Shown here: positions 8,728 through 17,336 of the stretch, one piece after another
Position numbering within the stretch: the stretch's first letter is position 1
Layout of the letters: every line of letters starts with the position of its first letter
DNA from: Verrucomicrobiota bacterium
GTDB taxonomy: Bacteria; Verrucomicrobiota; Verrucomicrobiia; Opitutales; UBA953
Assembly: GCA_003569205.1 (NCBI GenBank)
Contig: BGOK01000010.1
Coordinates: 32,042 to 96,041 of the forward strand
Direction of reading: 5' to 3'
Length of the DNA: 64,000 nt
Program-made: the position numbers and the translations under genes
Notes under the pieces: model-generated
Seen by the model: only the letters and a program-made list of their open reading frames with translations
Told to the model about the DNA's origin: nothing
Databases searched by the model: none

Positions 8728-9504
8728 TTAGGCGGTGAGAACGTGGTCGGGAGCCATCTTAACCTTAGCCTGCACGACATCGGCTACATCAGCGTCCGTC
8801 ACTAAAAATAGCGTGGATACGTCGCGGGTCACCGCACAGGGACCGCCTCGGCCAAGCTTTACCTTGTTCATGCAGATCAAGACTTCATCACTGCGACGGA
8901 TAACCTCACGCTGTTGGTGAGAAATATCACGCTGCGAATTCCAAAGACCGTTCTCGTCGATGCCTTCAGCGCCGAGGAGCGCCACATCGAAATTCCAGCG
9001 GGCAACTTCTTCGAGCGTACGATCGCCAGCGACCATCGCGTGACGCGTCAGGAACAAGCCGCCAGGAATGTAGACCTCGACGCCGGGGAGAGAGGAAATT
9101 AATTGCGCCGTCGGGAGACAGGTCGTGACAATCTGTAAATCTGGGGTGCCAGAAGCAGCGATGGCTTCAGCGGCAAAAAAGATGGTTGAACCCGAGTCGA
9201 GATAGACCGTCATCCCGGCCTTGACGCGGGATGCCGCCTTATTGCCGATCTTGCGCTTAGCTTCGGCGTCTTCGACCTTACGATCATCGAGCGGCGGAAA
9301 GTTGCGGTTGAAGTCGGACAGTGCGCCCCCATGCGTACGCGTGATGCGTCGCTGATTTTCTAATTCCGTGAGGTCGCGGCGGGCAGTGGCCTCGGACACA
9401 TTAAACTGTTTGCAGATTTCGAGCACCGGCACGTAACCGACCTTACTCAGTAACTTGGCGATGGCTTCACGACGGGCTTCAATGATATGGCGGGCGACTT
9501 TCAT
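8728..9504 (-). CDS. DeoR/GlpR-family transcriptional regulator of the sugar operon
   Basis: 258 residues. Residues about 17-62 form the DeoR helix-turn-helix (VLEICKQFNVSEATARRDL, then RTHGGAL). The rest is the DeoRC sugar-phosphate sensor fold with MTVYLDSGSTIFFAAEAI and the LLGAEGIDENG segment. Such proteins repress sugar operons until a phosphorylated intermediate binds. It is the first gene of the minus-strand unit with the class II aldolase, rhaB and rhaD, so it probably controls its own operon. A perfect 6-6-6 inverted repeat lies 73 bp upstream of its start (9577-9594) and is a candidate operator. Confidence 0.9.
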   Translation of the reverse strand: MKVARHIIEARREAIAKLLSKVGYVPVLEICKQFNVSEATARRDLTELENQRRITRTHGGALSDFNRNFPPLDDRKVEDAEAKRKIGNKAASRVKAGMTVYLDSGSTIFFAAEAIAASGTPDLQIVTTCLPTAQLISSLPGVEVYIPGGLFLTRHAMVAGDRTLEEVARWNFDVALLGAEGIDENGLWNSQRDISHQQREVIRRSDEVLICMNKVKLGRGGPCAVTRDVSTLFLVTDADVADVVQAKVKMAPDHVLTA

Positions 9505-9709
9505 GGGGGTGCCGATTTATGCTCGATAACTCTCAAGCAATCAATAACGCAGTTCCAGTCGGTTTGGCCCAAGTGGTATATTTCGCACAATATACATTAT
9601 GTCTAATTGCTAAATAGTCAGTAAATAAGGGGTCGGATACCATGTTTATGGTATTGTCTTGGGGGTTTATACGGGGTCGATTATTTAGATAAATATCAGG
9701 CCATAAACC
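9505..9709. promoter_or_regulatory. AT-rich divergent intergenic region between regulator and amidase
   Basis: This 205-bp stretch separates two divergent genes and must hold both promoters. It is markedly AT-rich (TATATTT, TTATTTAGATAAAT) compared with the GC-rich coding sequence around it. CATGTTTATGG at 9641-9651 is the near reverse complement of CCATAAACCATG at 9701-9712, which overlaps the amidase start codon. This could be an operator or a chance pairing. No confident -35/-10 pair was picked. Confidence 0.4.
9577..9594. promoter_or_regulatory. candidate operator, inverted repeat upstream of deoR
   Basis: TATATT-TCGCAC-AATATA is a perfect 6-bp inverted repeat with a 6-bp spacer, centred about 80 bp upstream of the regulator's ATG. 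Position and symmetry fit an autoregulatory DeoR-type site; binding is inferred, not shown. Confidence 0.35.
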
Positions 9710-10603
9710 ATGACTCCCTCATATTTAAAGCGTTTAGCAGTGCTGTGTTCGATTTTAGCCATCTCTGGTTGCGGCACCACCTCGTCCAAAGACTCCGGCG
9801 GGACGTCGGATGGCTTGTTGGTCGTTAATCCGAAGCTTTCCATCATTCAAGGTCCAGCCTCGGCGGGGGTTGAGGCCCGCAAGCAGCCTATCTCGATCCT
9901 AGTGCTCCACCATACCGCCTCATCCCTGCCCTCTGCCCTCGATACCCTCCAGGGGCGGACCAAGGGACACAAGGTCGGCGTCCACTACCTGGTGAGTGCC
10001 GAGGCACCCAAGGCGCGCATCTTCCGGATGTGTCCCGACTCCCTTGCCGCGTTCCATGCCGGCAAAAGCGCCTGGGGAAAATTCGAGAGCCTAAACCAGT
10101 CGTCGCTGGGCATCGAGATCGTTAATTACGACGGCAATATTAACCCATACCCACAACCGCAGGTTGAAGCCGTCCTCGCGCTAGCGCAGCACTTGGTGAC
10201 CACCCACCAGATTAGCCCAGAAAATGTGGTCGCGCATTCCGACATCGCCGTCGGTCGCAAGATTGATCCCGGTTCGTTATTCCCTTGGGAATATTTTGCC
10301 GCTAACGGCGTTGGTGCTTGGCCTGATGCTAAAGATGTTCAGGTGTTCCGCATCTTGCTGAAATCCAAGAAGCTTACGAACCCGGAAATCCAGCAACTGC
10401 TGCGGGCCTACGGCTATCGTCTGGATGACAATACAGATAAGACGTTGGGTCTAGCCATCGAGGCGTTTCAACGCCACTTCCGCGCGGCCAAGGTCGATGG
10501 CGTGGCGGACGACGATACGGTCGCCATCCTGCAAGCTTTGGTGAAGAAGTACCGTAGCGCCCCTGCGAAAGCCGCCACCCCTGCCCCGTCCCGCCGAGTG
10601 TAG
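9710..10603 (+). CDS. lipoprotein N-acetylmuramoyl-L-alanine amidase with peptidoglycan-binding domain
   Basis: 297 residues. The leader ends in a lipobox (AISGC, Cys21), so the protein should be membrane-anchored. The Amidase_2 (PGRP-like) domain follows: ILVLHHTASS gives the first zinc histidine (about 67-68), VGVHYLVS and SLGIEIVNYDG are core strands, and VAHSDIAVGRKIDPG holds the second histidine with the catalytic-site lysine and the final ligand aspartate. The C-terminal 70 residues resemble a PG_binding_1 module (GYRLDDNTDKTLGLAIEAFQ). It resembles AmiD, which cuts the amide bond between MurNAc and the peptide, including on anhydro-muropeptides. Divergent from the sugar-operon regulator and convergent with murJ. 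Confidence 0.88.
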   Translation: MTPSYLKRLAVLCSILAISGCGTTSSKDSGGTSDGLLVVNPKLSIIQGPASAGVEARKQPISILVLHHTASSLPSALDTLQGRTKGHKVGVHYLVSAEAPKARIFRMCPDSLAAFHAGKSAWGKFESLNQSSLGIEIVNYDGNINPYPQPQVEAVLALAQHLVTTHQISPENVVAHSDIAVGRKIDPGSLFPWEYFAANGVGAWPDAKDVQVFRILLKSKKLTNPEIQQLLRAYGYRLDDNTDKTLGLAIEAFQRHFRAAKVDGVADDDTVAILQALVKKYRSAPAKAATPAPSRRV

Positions 10604-10635
10604 TTAGCCCACGCTTACAGCGAACCGTAGTTTGC

Positions 10636-12219
10636 TTAGCGCCTGAGACGGAGCTTCCGGAGCAAACGTTCGCCGAAGCCTAGCACCATGTCGCGTTCGG
10701 GGTATTTCCACCAAACCAGCAAAGCCGCGTAGAGCGCCGCGGCGAGGCCTCCCGCTATGGCCATGGAGAGGAGGAGATTAACTTTCGTATTCAACCAAAG
10801 TTCCGCTAACCGGTAGACAAACCCAAAGCCTTGGTAAGCGACAATCCCCATGAGGAGAGATCCGCCCAAGGCCTGCAGGAAGGGCTTCGTCAGATTCTCC
10901 GTCAGGAAGGACGGCGCGGTGAGGCGCAACTTCCGGCGCAGTAGGAAATACTGCACCACGGCTGAGGTAGCGTTAGCGACGGCCAGTCCTTCAATGCCAT
11001 AGCCTTGTACGACCGCTACAATCGAACCGGTGATGTTAATCCCGACGGCCCACAGGGCGACCCGGAAGGTGGCTTGGGTCTGGCCCGCGACGTTCAACGC
11101 CCTCGTCACCATCGAAATCATCGCATGGAAAGGCATCGCCAAGGCGAAGAGGACCAACACTGAACGGGTCTTGGCGCAGTCTTCGGCGGAGAAGCGTCCA
11201 AACTCAAAGAGGAGCCGGATAATCTGTTCGGAATAAACGGCGAGGCCGATGGCCGCACCGATATTGATCGCGAGAATCAGGCGCATCCCCCGAGCGTAGT
11301 TACGCCCCATCGCGGCATTATCCTTTTCCACGAAAGCGGTCGCCATGGCCGGGAACATCACCGTGGCGATAGCCGTCGAGAACAGCCCAATCGGGAGCTC
11401 GACGATACGGTTAGCGATGTAGTAATACGTCAGGGAGGAGCCCGCTAGGTCGAACGCCAAAGATCGCGAAATCAAAAAGTTAATCTGCAGGATGCCGGCC
11501 CCTAAAGCGGCGGGGATGAAGGCGACCCGCAGGGCTTGCCAGGCGGCGGCGTCGGCCCGCACCGGCGTACTCCGCCAGCCGGCTTGATGGAGACCCCACA
11601 TCGGAATCAATAGCTGGAGCGTGCCACCGGCCAAGGTGCCGAAGCACAACCAACGCGCGCGGCCCAAATCGCCATCTCCGAGATAATACCCGAAGAAGCC
11701 TAACCCTAAAATCATGCAGACGTTGAGAGCCGACGAAGCAATCTCTGCCAAACCGAAACGGCCACTCAAGTTAACGGCGGAGGTGAACAGTGCCGCCACG
11801 CAGATGAGCGGCATATACGGCATACACCACGCGGTGAACTCGGCGGAGTTCACATAACGTGGATCCTTGAAGAGCATCATCGCCAGCAGCGAAAGGCCGA
11901 TGCAGACGAGCGTGATGCCCAAGAGCCACGGAAGGATTTTCTGCAGAACGTAGTTCAGGAAGGCATGCGATGCCGGGCGGCCATGCTTCACTTCGATTTC
12001 CGCCAAGACCGGGACCGTCGCCGCCGTCAGGGCACCCTCGCCGAGCAGGCGGCGAAAGAGGTTCGGAATCTGAAAGGCAAAAAGGAACGCCGCGCCAATC
12101 GCACTGGCGCCGAAGAAGGCGGCAATCAGCTGGTCGCGAAAGAGCCCTAGCACACGCGATACCATCGTCCAGGAGGCCGTCTTGGCCATATCCTGATACT
12201 GGCGCGTCTGCTCGGACAT
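10636..12219 (-). CDS. murJ: lipid II flippase MurJ
   Basis: A 527-residue polytopic membrane protein of the MOP/MATE superfamily. The N-terminus has the MurJ pattern MVSRVLGLFRDQLIAAFFGAS and LLGEGALTAATVPVL, with about 14 hydrophobic segments and a basic C-terminus (RLLRKLRLRR). MurJ moves lipid II across the inner membrane for peptidoglycan polymerisation. The start at 12219 lies 5 bp after the hisS stop, so it is the last gene of a trpB-yicC-HU-hisS-murJ run on the minus strand. Convergent with the amidase with a 32-bp gap and no obvious terminator. Confidence 0.93.
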   Translation of the reverse strand: MSEQTRQYQDMAKTASWTMVSRVLGLFRDQLIAAFFGASAIGAAFLFAFQIPNLFRRLLGEGALTAATVPVLAEIEVKHGRPASHAFLNYVLQKILPWLLGITLVCIGLSLLAMMLFKDPRYVNSAEFTAWCMPYMPLICVAALFTSAVNLSGRFGLAEIASSALNVCMILGLGFFGYYLGDGDLGRARWLCFGTLAGGTLQLLIPMWGLHQAGWRSTPVRADAAAWQALRVAFIPAALGAGILQINFLISRSLAFDLAGSSLTYYYIANRIVELPIGLFSTAIATVMFPAMATAFVEKDNAAMGRNYARGMRLILAINIGAAIGLAVYSEQIIRLLFEFGRFSAEDCAKTRSVLVLFALAMPFHAMISMVTRALNVAGQTQATFRVALWAVGINITGSIVAVVQGYGIEGLAVANATSAVVQYFLLRRKLRLTAPSFLTENLTKPFLQALGGSLLMGIVAYQGFGFVYRLAELWLNTKVNLLLSMAIAGGLAAALYAALLVWWKYPERDMVLGFGERLLRKLRLRR

Positions 12220-12224
12220 CGGGA

Positions 12225-13562
12225 TTAAGGCAAGATGGCCCGCATGCCTTCTTCCAACACAGCGCGCAGCGCCGGAACCAAATCCGTCCGTGGGATTTCA
12301 GCTTCGGTCCGGTCCGTGAGGCTACGTACCTTCGTCACACCCTTCGCCACTTCCTCGCCGCCGTAGACGAGGGCATATTTAGCACCTGCGGTTTCGGCCT
12401 GTTGGGCGAGCTTACCAAATTTTCCGTCGCGTAAATTATACTCAACGCGAAAACCCGCGCGACGGAGGTTGGCGACGTCCTCCAAGGCGGCATTCCGGGC
12501 ATCTGGACCGAGTACCATGACAAAGAAGTCCGGGCCGTCGGCATACGCCGGGATGAGTTTCTTGGCTTCGAGCAAGTCACGCAGCGTCACATCGCCCATA
12601 CCAAAGCCGACGGCGGGGAGATCCGGACCGCCGAGCTTCTTGACCAGGGCATCATAACGACCGCCGCCCGCTAAGGCGCGGGCTTCACCGCCCGTTTCAA
12701 AGGCCTCGAAGACGAAGCCAGTGTAGTAGGCCAAACCGCGGACGATCGTAAGGTCCATCACGATGCATTCACCGAAGCCCATGGACTTGAGCGTGCCGAG
12801 CAAATGATTCCATTCTTCTAGTCGCGCCAGCATCGCGGCATCGCCGGCAGCGAGCGTCGCAAGGTCCTCCAGTGAGCGGGTCGCGGCAAAGGCACGAGCA
12901 GCCGCCAAGGTTTTCTCCGGGTCGCAAGCCGTCCCGACTAACGCGGCCGTCATCGCGGTGGCTAAGTCGCTCGGGGAGCCGCGCTCCAGTTTATCGACCA
13001 CGCCGAGCACGGCGGTGGCGTTGACTTCGGGGACGCCAACGCTCGCGAGGTAGCGGAACCAAAGCGTGCGGTCGGAAATACGGATGCGGAAATCCTGCTG
13101 CGTTAGCCCGAAACCTAAAAGACAATCGGCACAGAGTGCGATGAGCTCTGCATCGGCGGCGGGACCAGCCTCACCCAGCAAGTCGGCGTTCAGCTGATAG
13201 AAAGCACGGAGGCGGCCTTTCTGGGGCTTCTCGTAACGGTAGTTCTCGCCAATGGCGAACCAGCGAATGGGCTTTGCCATGCCGTTGGCGCGGGCGCCGA
13301 CCATGCGGGCCAGCGAAGGCGTCATTTCGGGTCGAAGGCTCACTTGGCGGCCCCCTTTATCCTCAAAGTTGAATAACTGCCGAACAATCTCTTCGCCGGA
13401 CTTCTCGGTAAAAAGCTCCAAGGGCTCGAGCACCGGCGATTCCCACTCACGGAAACCATAACGGCGGCAAGCTTGGCGCCAGACGTCAAAGATATGCCCT
13501 AAGACCGCACGGTCTTCGGGATAGAACTCCCGGAAGCCGGGTAGCGTTCGAATGTCGGACAT
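12225..13562 (-). CDS. hisS: histidyl-tRNA synthetase
   Basis: A class II aminoacyl-tRNA synthetase of 445 residues. Class II motif 2 is seen around SLRPEMTPSLARMV and AIGENYRYEKPQKGR. The histidine-specific signature is RGLAYYTGFVFEAF, followed by GGGRYDALVKKLGG. The C-terminal anticodon-binding domain starts at about residue 335 (FFVMVLG) and ends near EIPRTDLVPALRAVL. It charges tRNA-His in the cytoplasm. 17 bp separate it from the upstream HU gene. An ordinary, intact enzyme. Confidence 0.95.
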   Translation of the reverse strand: MSDIRTLPGFREFYPEDRAVLGHIFDVWRQACRRYGFREWESPVLEPLELFTEKSGEEIVRQLFNFEDKGGRQVSLRPEMTPSLARMVGARANGMAKPIRWFAIGENYRYEKPQKGRLRAFYQLNADLLGEAGPAADAELIALCADCLLGFGLTQQDFRIRISDRTLWFRYLASVGVPEVNATAVLGVVDKLERGSPSDLATAMTAALVGTACDPEKTLAAARAFAATRSLEDLATLAAGDAAMLARLEEWNHLLGTLKSMGFGECIVMDLTIVRGLAYYTGFVFEAFETGGEARALAGGGRYDALVKKLGGPDLPAVGFGMGDVTLRDLLEAKKLIPAYADGPDFFVMVLGPDARNAALEDVANLRRAGFRVEYNLRDGKFGKLAQQAETAGAKYALVYGGEEVAKGVTKVRSLTDRTEAEIPRTDLVPALRAVLEEGMRAILP

Positions 13563-13579
13563 TGAAAGTCGGGCGAAAC

Positions 13580-13915
13580 TTACTGCTTAGGCTGCTCGGG
13601 GGCGGCGTCCGTCTTCTCGACGTTATACGACTTGAGCTTAGCCTTCAGTTCCTTGCCGGCTTTGAATTTGATGACCGCACGCTTCGGAATAACGACGTCG
13701 GTCTCAGGGCGGTTCGGATTGCGACCAATGCGGCTCTTGCGCACCTGAACCTGGAAGACACCGAAGTTGCGCAACTCAACATCGCGACCGGACAAGAGCG
13801 CCTCGCTGATGGCATCCAAGGTGAGCTGAACGCTATCGCGGATGTGCTTTTGCGGGTAGCCCTTTTCGGTAAAGATTTTTAGGACGATTTCCCGCTTGGT
13901 GAGGTTGTCGGACAT
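13580..13915 (-). CDS. HU/IHF-family DNA-binding protein
   Basis: 111 residues. It has the HU/IHF fold: an N-terminal helical pair (LTKREIVLKIFTEKG), the strand DVELRNFGVFQVQ, the DNA-minor-groove arm with GRNPNRPETDVVIP, and the closing helix KFKAGKELKAKL. NFG followed by GRNP and the proline in the arm fit either HU or IHF, so the subtype is left open. About 12 residues longer than E. coli IHF because of a charged tail (EKTDAAPEQPKQ). It bends or compacts DNA. It sits between yicC and hisS in the same direction. Confidence 0.9.
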   Translation of the reverse strand: MSDNLTKREIVLKIFTEKGYPQKHIRDSVQLTLDAISEALLSGRDVELRNFGVFQVQVRKSRIGRNPNRPETDVVIPKRAVIKFKAGKELKAKLKSYNVEKTDAAPEQPKQ

Positions 13916-13986
13916 AGAGGTTCGTAAGTGTTGATAGACAAAGGCATGGGAAACGCCCTATGGCAACACCGCACCCACGAAAAAGG

Positions 13987-14868
13987 CTATTCAAGGTTCT
14001 GCACCTGCTCCCGAATCCGCTCGATCTCGGTTTTAGCCTCTAAAACGGCCTGAGTGGTGGGGATTTCGGCTGCCTTACTCCCAACGGTATTAACCTCCCG
14101 GAGAAGTTCTTGGACGAGGAAATCGAGTTTTCGACCACTTTTCTCGACCTTCAACTCATTGGCAAACTGTAGGATATGGCTTTTGAGGCGGACGACCTCC
14201 TCGGTGATATCACAACGGTCGGCGAAGAGAGCCAGCTCCTTGAGCACGCGCTCATCGGAAGGATCGAGACTCAGGCCGGCTTCCTGTAGACGTTTCAGGA
14301 GCGCCGCTCGATGGCGCTTCGGTGCCTCCCGCTCGCCGACTTCCATGTCCGCAACCAACAATGAAATTTTCTGCAAGCGGGCGCTGAGGTCGGCGACTAG
14401 ACTACGGCCCTCGGCCTCACGCATCGCCACCAACTGATCCAAGGCGGCGATAAAGCCCTGGGCGACGGCGACTTCACAAGTTTCTAAGGTGGGCAAAGGA
14501 GCGCGCGCCGAGCGCTTACTTTCTGCGAGCTGCAGCAGCAAGCGGGCATCGGGTTCGAAAGGAACGCCCGCCCGTGCGGCGAGGCCACGCAGATCGGCCA
14601 AAGTGTTCAGTACCGCCTCATCATCCCACGCCGTCGTAGTCGGCTTGGCGGCCACGTCGGCAAACGTCACCCGCACCGTCACCTTACCGCGGACCAGTCG
14701 GGCCCGAATCCACGGAGCGGACAGCGTCTCCAGCGACGACCATTCCTCCGGCGCGTAGCAGGAAACTTGTAGGTTCTTCTGATTGACCGTGGCGATTTCA
14801 ACGGAGAGGCGGCGATCTGGGAGGTTGATTTCTCCGCGGCCGAAACCCGTCATCGAAGTCGCCGCCAT
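13987..14868 (-). CDS. yicC: YicC-family endoribonuclease
   Basis: 293 residues, the normal family length. It begins with the signature TSMTGFGRGE and ends with the conserved C-terminal block FLVQELLREVNTVGSKA...EIERIREQVQNLE. YicC is a conserved cytoplasmic endoribonuclease in E. coli (known for RyhB decay). In many genomes it lies near gmk and rpoZ, but here it follows trpB by 2 bp and precedes an HU/IHF gene. No anomaly seen. Confidence 0.92.
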   Translation of the reverse strand: MAATSMTGFGRGEINLPDRRLSVEIATVNQKNLQVSCYAPEEWSSLETLSAPWIRARLVRGKVTVRVTFADVAAKPTTTAWDDEAVLNTLADLRGLAARAGVPFEPDARLLLQLAESKRSARAPLPTLETCEVAVAQGFIAALDQLVAMREAEGRSLVADLSARLQKISLLVADMEVGEREAPKRHRAALLKRLQEAGLSLDPSDERVLKELALFADRCDITEEVVRLKSHILQFANELKVEKSGRKLDFLVQELLREVNTVGSKAAEIPTTQAVLEAKTEIERIREQVQNLE

Positions 14869-14870
14869 GC

Positions 14871-16106
14871 TCAGAGCTTGATTTCAACGCCCATCGCGCG
14901 GGCGGCGCTCCACACGTCCTTGTCGCCGCGGCCGGAGAGGTTGATGAGCACGATATTCGTGCGCGGACCATCCGCCGCGACCTTGCAACCGTGGGCGATG
15001 GCATGACTCGACTCAAGCGCCGGGATGATGCCTTCGGTCCGCGAGAGGAGTTGGAAGGCGTCGAGGCATTCCTGGTCATTCGCGTAGGCAAACTCAATGC
15101 GACCCTTGTCGTGGTAATAGGCATGTTCGGGGCCGACGGCGGCGTAATCCAAGCCCGCGGAGACCGAATGAGTCCCTTCAATCTGCCCTTCGCTGTTCTG
15201 TAAAATATGGGTCATGCAGCCCTGCAACACGCCCAAGCGACCACCGGCGAAACGCGCGGCATGTTCGCCCGTCTTGATGGCGCGACCACCAGCTTCGACG
15301 CCGATCAGCTGGACACCCGGTTCGTCGAGGTACTCAAAGAACGACCCGATGGCGTTCGAACCACCGCCCACGCAGGCCACGACGGTATCGGGCAAGCGGT
15401 CTTCGGCCCGAATCATCTGCTGCTTGGACTCGATTGAAATAATCCGGTGGAAATCGCGAACCATCATCGGATACGGATGTGAACCGTAAGCCGTGCCCAA
15501 GATATAATGCGTATCGCGCACATTGGTCACCCAATCGCGCATGGCCTCATTGACGGCCTCTTTCAACGTTCGTTGACCCGCTTCGACGCCACGGACCTCG
15601 GCGCCCATGAGACGCATCCGATAGACATTGAGTGCTTGGCGTTCCATGTCCGTCGCACCCATGTAGATGACGCACTTCAGGCCGAAACGGGCGCAGACGG
15701 CGGCGGTTGCGGTGCCGTGCTGCCCAGCGCCGGTTTCGGCGATGATGCGCGTCTTGCCCATGCGCACGGCGAGTAAGGCCTGGCCGATGACGTTGTTGAT
15801 CTTGTGGGCCCCCGTGTGGAGCATATCCTCGCGCTTGAGGTAAATCTTGGAGCCACCGCAGAGCTTGGTCAGCGCCTCGGCGTAATAGAGGCCCGTGGGG
15901 CGGCCGGCATATTCCACCAACATATCCGCGTAGGCTTTCTGAAAAGCTGGATCACGCCGGGCCTCAGCGTAGGCCTTGGTTAAGTCGAGCAAAGGCGTCA
16001 TTAATGTCTCAGGGACATACATGCCGCCGAACTGGCCGAAACGGCCATGGACGTCGGGAACCTGAAAGCGAGGCTCGGTGGTCGGGATAAGGCTGGAGGC
16101 CGACAT
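14871..16106 (-). CDS. trpB: tryptophan synthase beta chain
   Basis: 411 residues from the ATG at 16106; an 18-residue longer frame exists (to 16160) but adds a basic stretch not typical of TrpB. After the flexible start comes [16 protein letters not shown], the PLP-lysine motif HTGAHKINN (Lys102), [10 protein letters not shown], and the PLP-phosphate loop [10 protein letters not shown]. It condenses indole with serine to tryptophan in the TrpAB complex. trpA is not adjacent: the next gene is yicC. A short GC-rich hairpin (16132-16145) lies just upstream of the start, but there is no evidence of an attenuator. Divergent from uppP with a 99-bp gap. Confidence 0.95.
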   Translation of the reverse strand: MSASSLIPTTEPRFQVPDVHGRFGQFGGMYVPETLMTPLLDLTKAYAEARRDPAFQKAYADMLVEYAGRPTGLYYAEALTKLCGGSKIYLKREDMLHTGAHKINNVIGQALLAVRMGKTRIIAETGAGQHGTATAAVCARFGLKCVIYMGATDMERQALNVYRMRLMGAEVRGVEAGQRTLKEAVNEAMRDWVTNVRDTHYILGTAYGSHPYPMMVRDFHRIISIESKQQMIRAEDRLPDTVVACVGGGSNAIGSFFEYLDEPGVQLIGVEAGGRAIKTGEHAARFAGGRLGVLQGCMTHILQNSEGQIEGTHSVSAGLDYAAVGPEHAYYHDKGRIEFAYANDQECLDAFQLLSRTEGIIPALESSHAIAHGCKVAADGPRTNIVLINLSGRGDKDVWSAARAMGVEIKL

Positions 16107-16205
16107 AAAGTGTCCTTCGATAAAGCGAGAAGCCCTCCGAAGGGCAAGCGACAAGGTCACATCGCTGGACTTGCCCTACTCGCCTATCCCGACCATTAGG
16201 AAGGC

Positions 16206-17171
16206 ATGCGTGGCCTTTGCCTACTCTTGCTGACTCTCTGGGCACCACTATCGATGGCGGACTCGACATTCTCCCACACCCAAGAAGTCAGCGTGGAAGA
16301 GGCCCGCGCCCAGTTTACGACCACCCGCGTCATCGTGACCGGCGTGGTCGAAGGGGTCACGGAATTCCTGCCCGTTTCTTCGACGGGTCACATGATTATC
16401 AGCGACCGCCTTCTGAGCGTAGACAAAAATAAGGACAAGGTCGTGCGGGGCGTGGTCGATCGCAAAGGCCGCCCCGTCAACTTAGAGCGCGTTGCCGATG
16501 ACTATATCGTGATTATCCAGATTGGCGCCATTCTCGCGGTGCTCGTCGTCTTCTTCGACCGACTCCGTCAGCTCGTCGTCGGATTAGTTAGACTCGAACG
16601 CCCTGCCCTGGCACTCACGCAGTCGATCGCGATCGCCTTTCTACCCGCCGCCGTGCTCGGCTACCTCCTCAAGGATTACATTCCCTTTAGCATCGAGATT
16701 GTCGCGCTGGCACTGATCGGGGGCGGGGGCGTCATTCTGTTCGCCGAACGGCACCTGCCGAAGCACGCGGCGCAACCGGACGAAGTCCTGCACCTCAGTT
16801 GGAAACAGTCCCTGACGATTGGCCTCTGCCAATGTGTCGCCCTGATCCCCGGCACGAGCCGTTCGCTGGCGACCATCCTCGGCGGCCGCTGGGCAGGCCT
16901 CTCCGCAGCGGCGGCGACCGAGTTTTCGTTCTTGGTCGGATTGGCCATCCTTTCCGCTGCATCACTCTATAAACTCTACGCCCTTGGTCCGGCCGTTAGC
17001 CAAGTCTACCCTTTAGGCAGTGCCGGCCTCGGCCTAATCATTGCGGCCGTGTCCGCCTTCCTCTCGGTCAAATGGATGGTGGGCTTCATCATGCGACGTG
17101 GCATGGGCCCGTTCGCTTGGTATCGCATCGCCCTCGGTTCTGCCATCCTGGCTTGGGCTATTGCGACCTAA
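16206..17171 (+). CDS. uppP: undecaprenyl-diphosphatase with extended N-terminus
   Basis: 321 residues. The UppP/BacA signature GVVEGVTEFLPVSSTGHM lies at about residues 46-63, with the second motif IPGTSRSLATILGGRWAG and multiple membrane segments. It dephosphorylates undecaprenyl diphosphate, recycling the lipid carrier for wall synthesis. Usual members start directly at this first signature. Here about 45 residues precede it, beginning with MRGLCLLLLTLWAPLSMADS, which looks like a signal peptide or extra membrane helix. A good AGGA ribosome site sits 4 bases before the ATG at 16206; an internal ATG at 16254 would remove the hydrophobic part. A further charged insertion (DKNKDKVVRGVVDRKGR) follows the first motif. 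Confidence 0.9.
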   Translation: MRGLCLLLLTLWAPLSMADSTFSHTQEVSVEEARAQFTTTRVIVTGVVEGVTEFLPVSSTGHMIISDRLLSVDKNKDKVVRGVVDRKGRPVNLERVADDYIVIIQIGAILAVLVVFFDRLRQLVVGLVRLERPALALTQSIAIAFLPAAVLGYLLKDYIPFSIEIVALALIGGGGVILFAERHLPKHAAQPDEVLHLSWKQSLTIGLCQCVALIPGTSRSLATILGGRWAGLSAAAATEFSFLVGLAILSAASLYKLYALGPAVSQVYPLGSAGLGLIIAAVSAFLSVKWMVGFIMRRGMGPFAWYRIALGSAILAWAIAT

Positions 17172-17336
17172 GGGACGAAGACTGCACAAATGCCCCCGCC
17201 TCAAGGCCTTGCGGGTGTGGCCAGTGGGCAGCCTGCCAAAGTTATTCCCAGCAGGGGTCCACCGCTTAACCCTTTGGGCAAAAGGGGTTTGACTCCCTTA
17301 TTCATAGGTTATTCATAGAGGAAACCAACCCATCTG

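Noticed and set aside
16132..16145. Trp attenuator hairpin upstream of trpB
   Set aside because: Only a 5-bp stem with no leader peptide, alternative pairing or T run.
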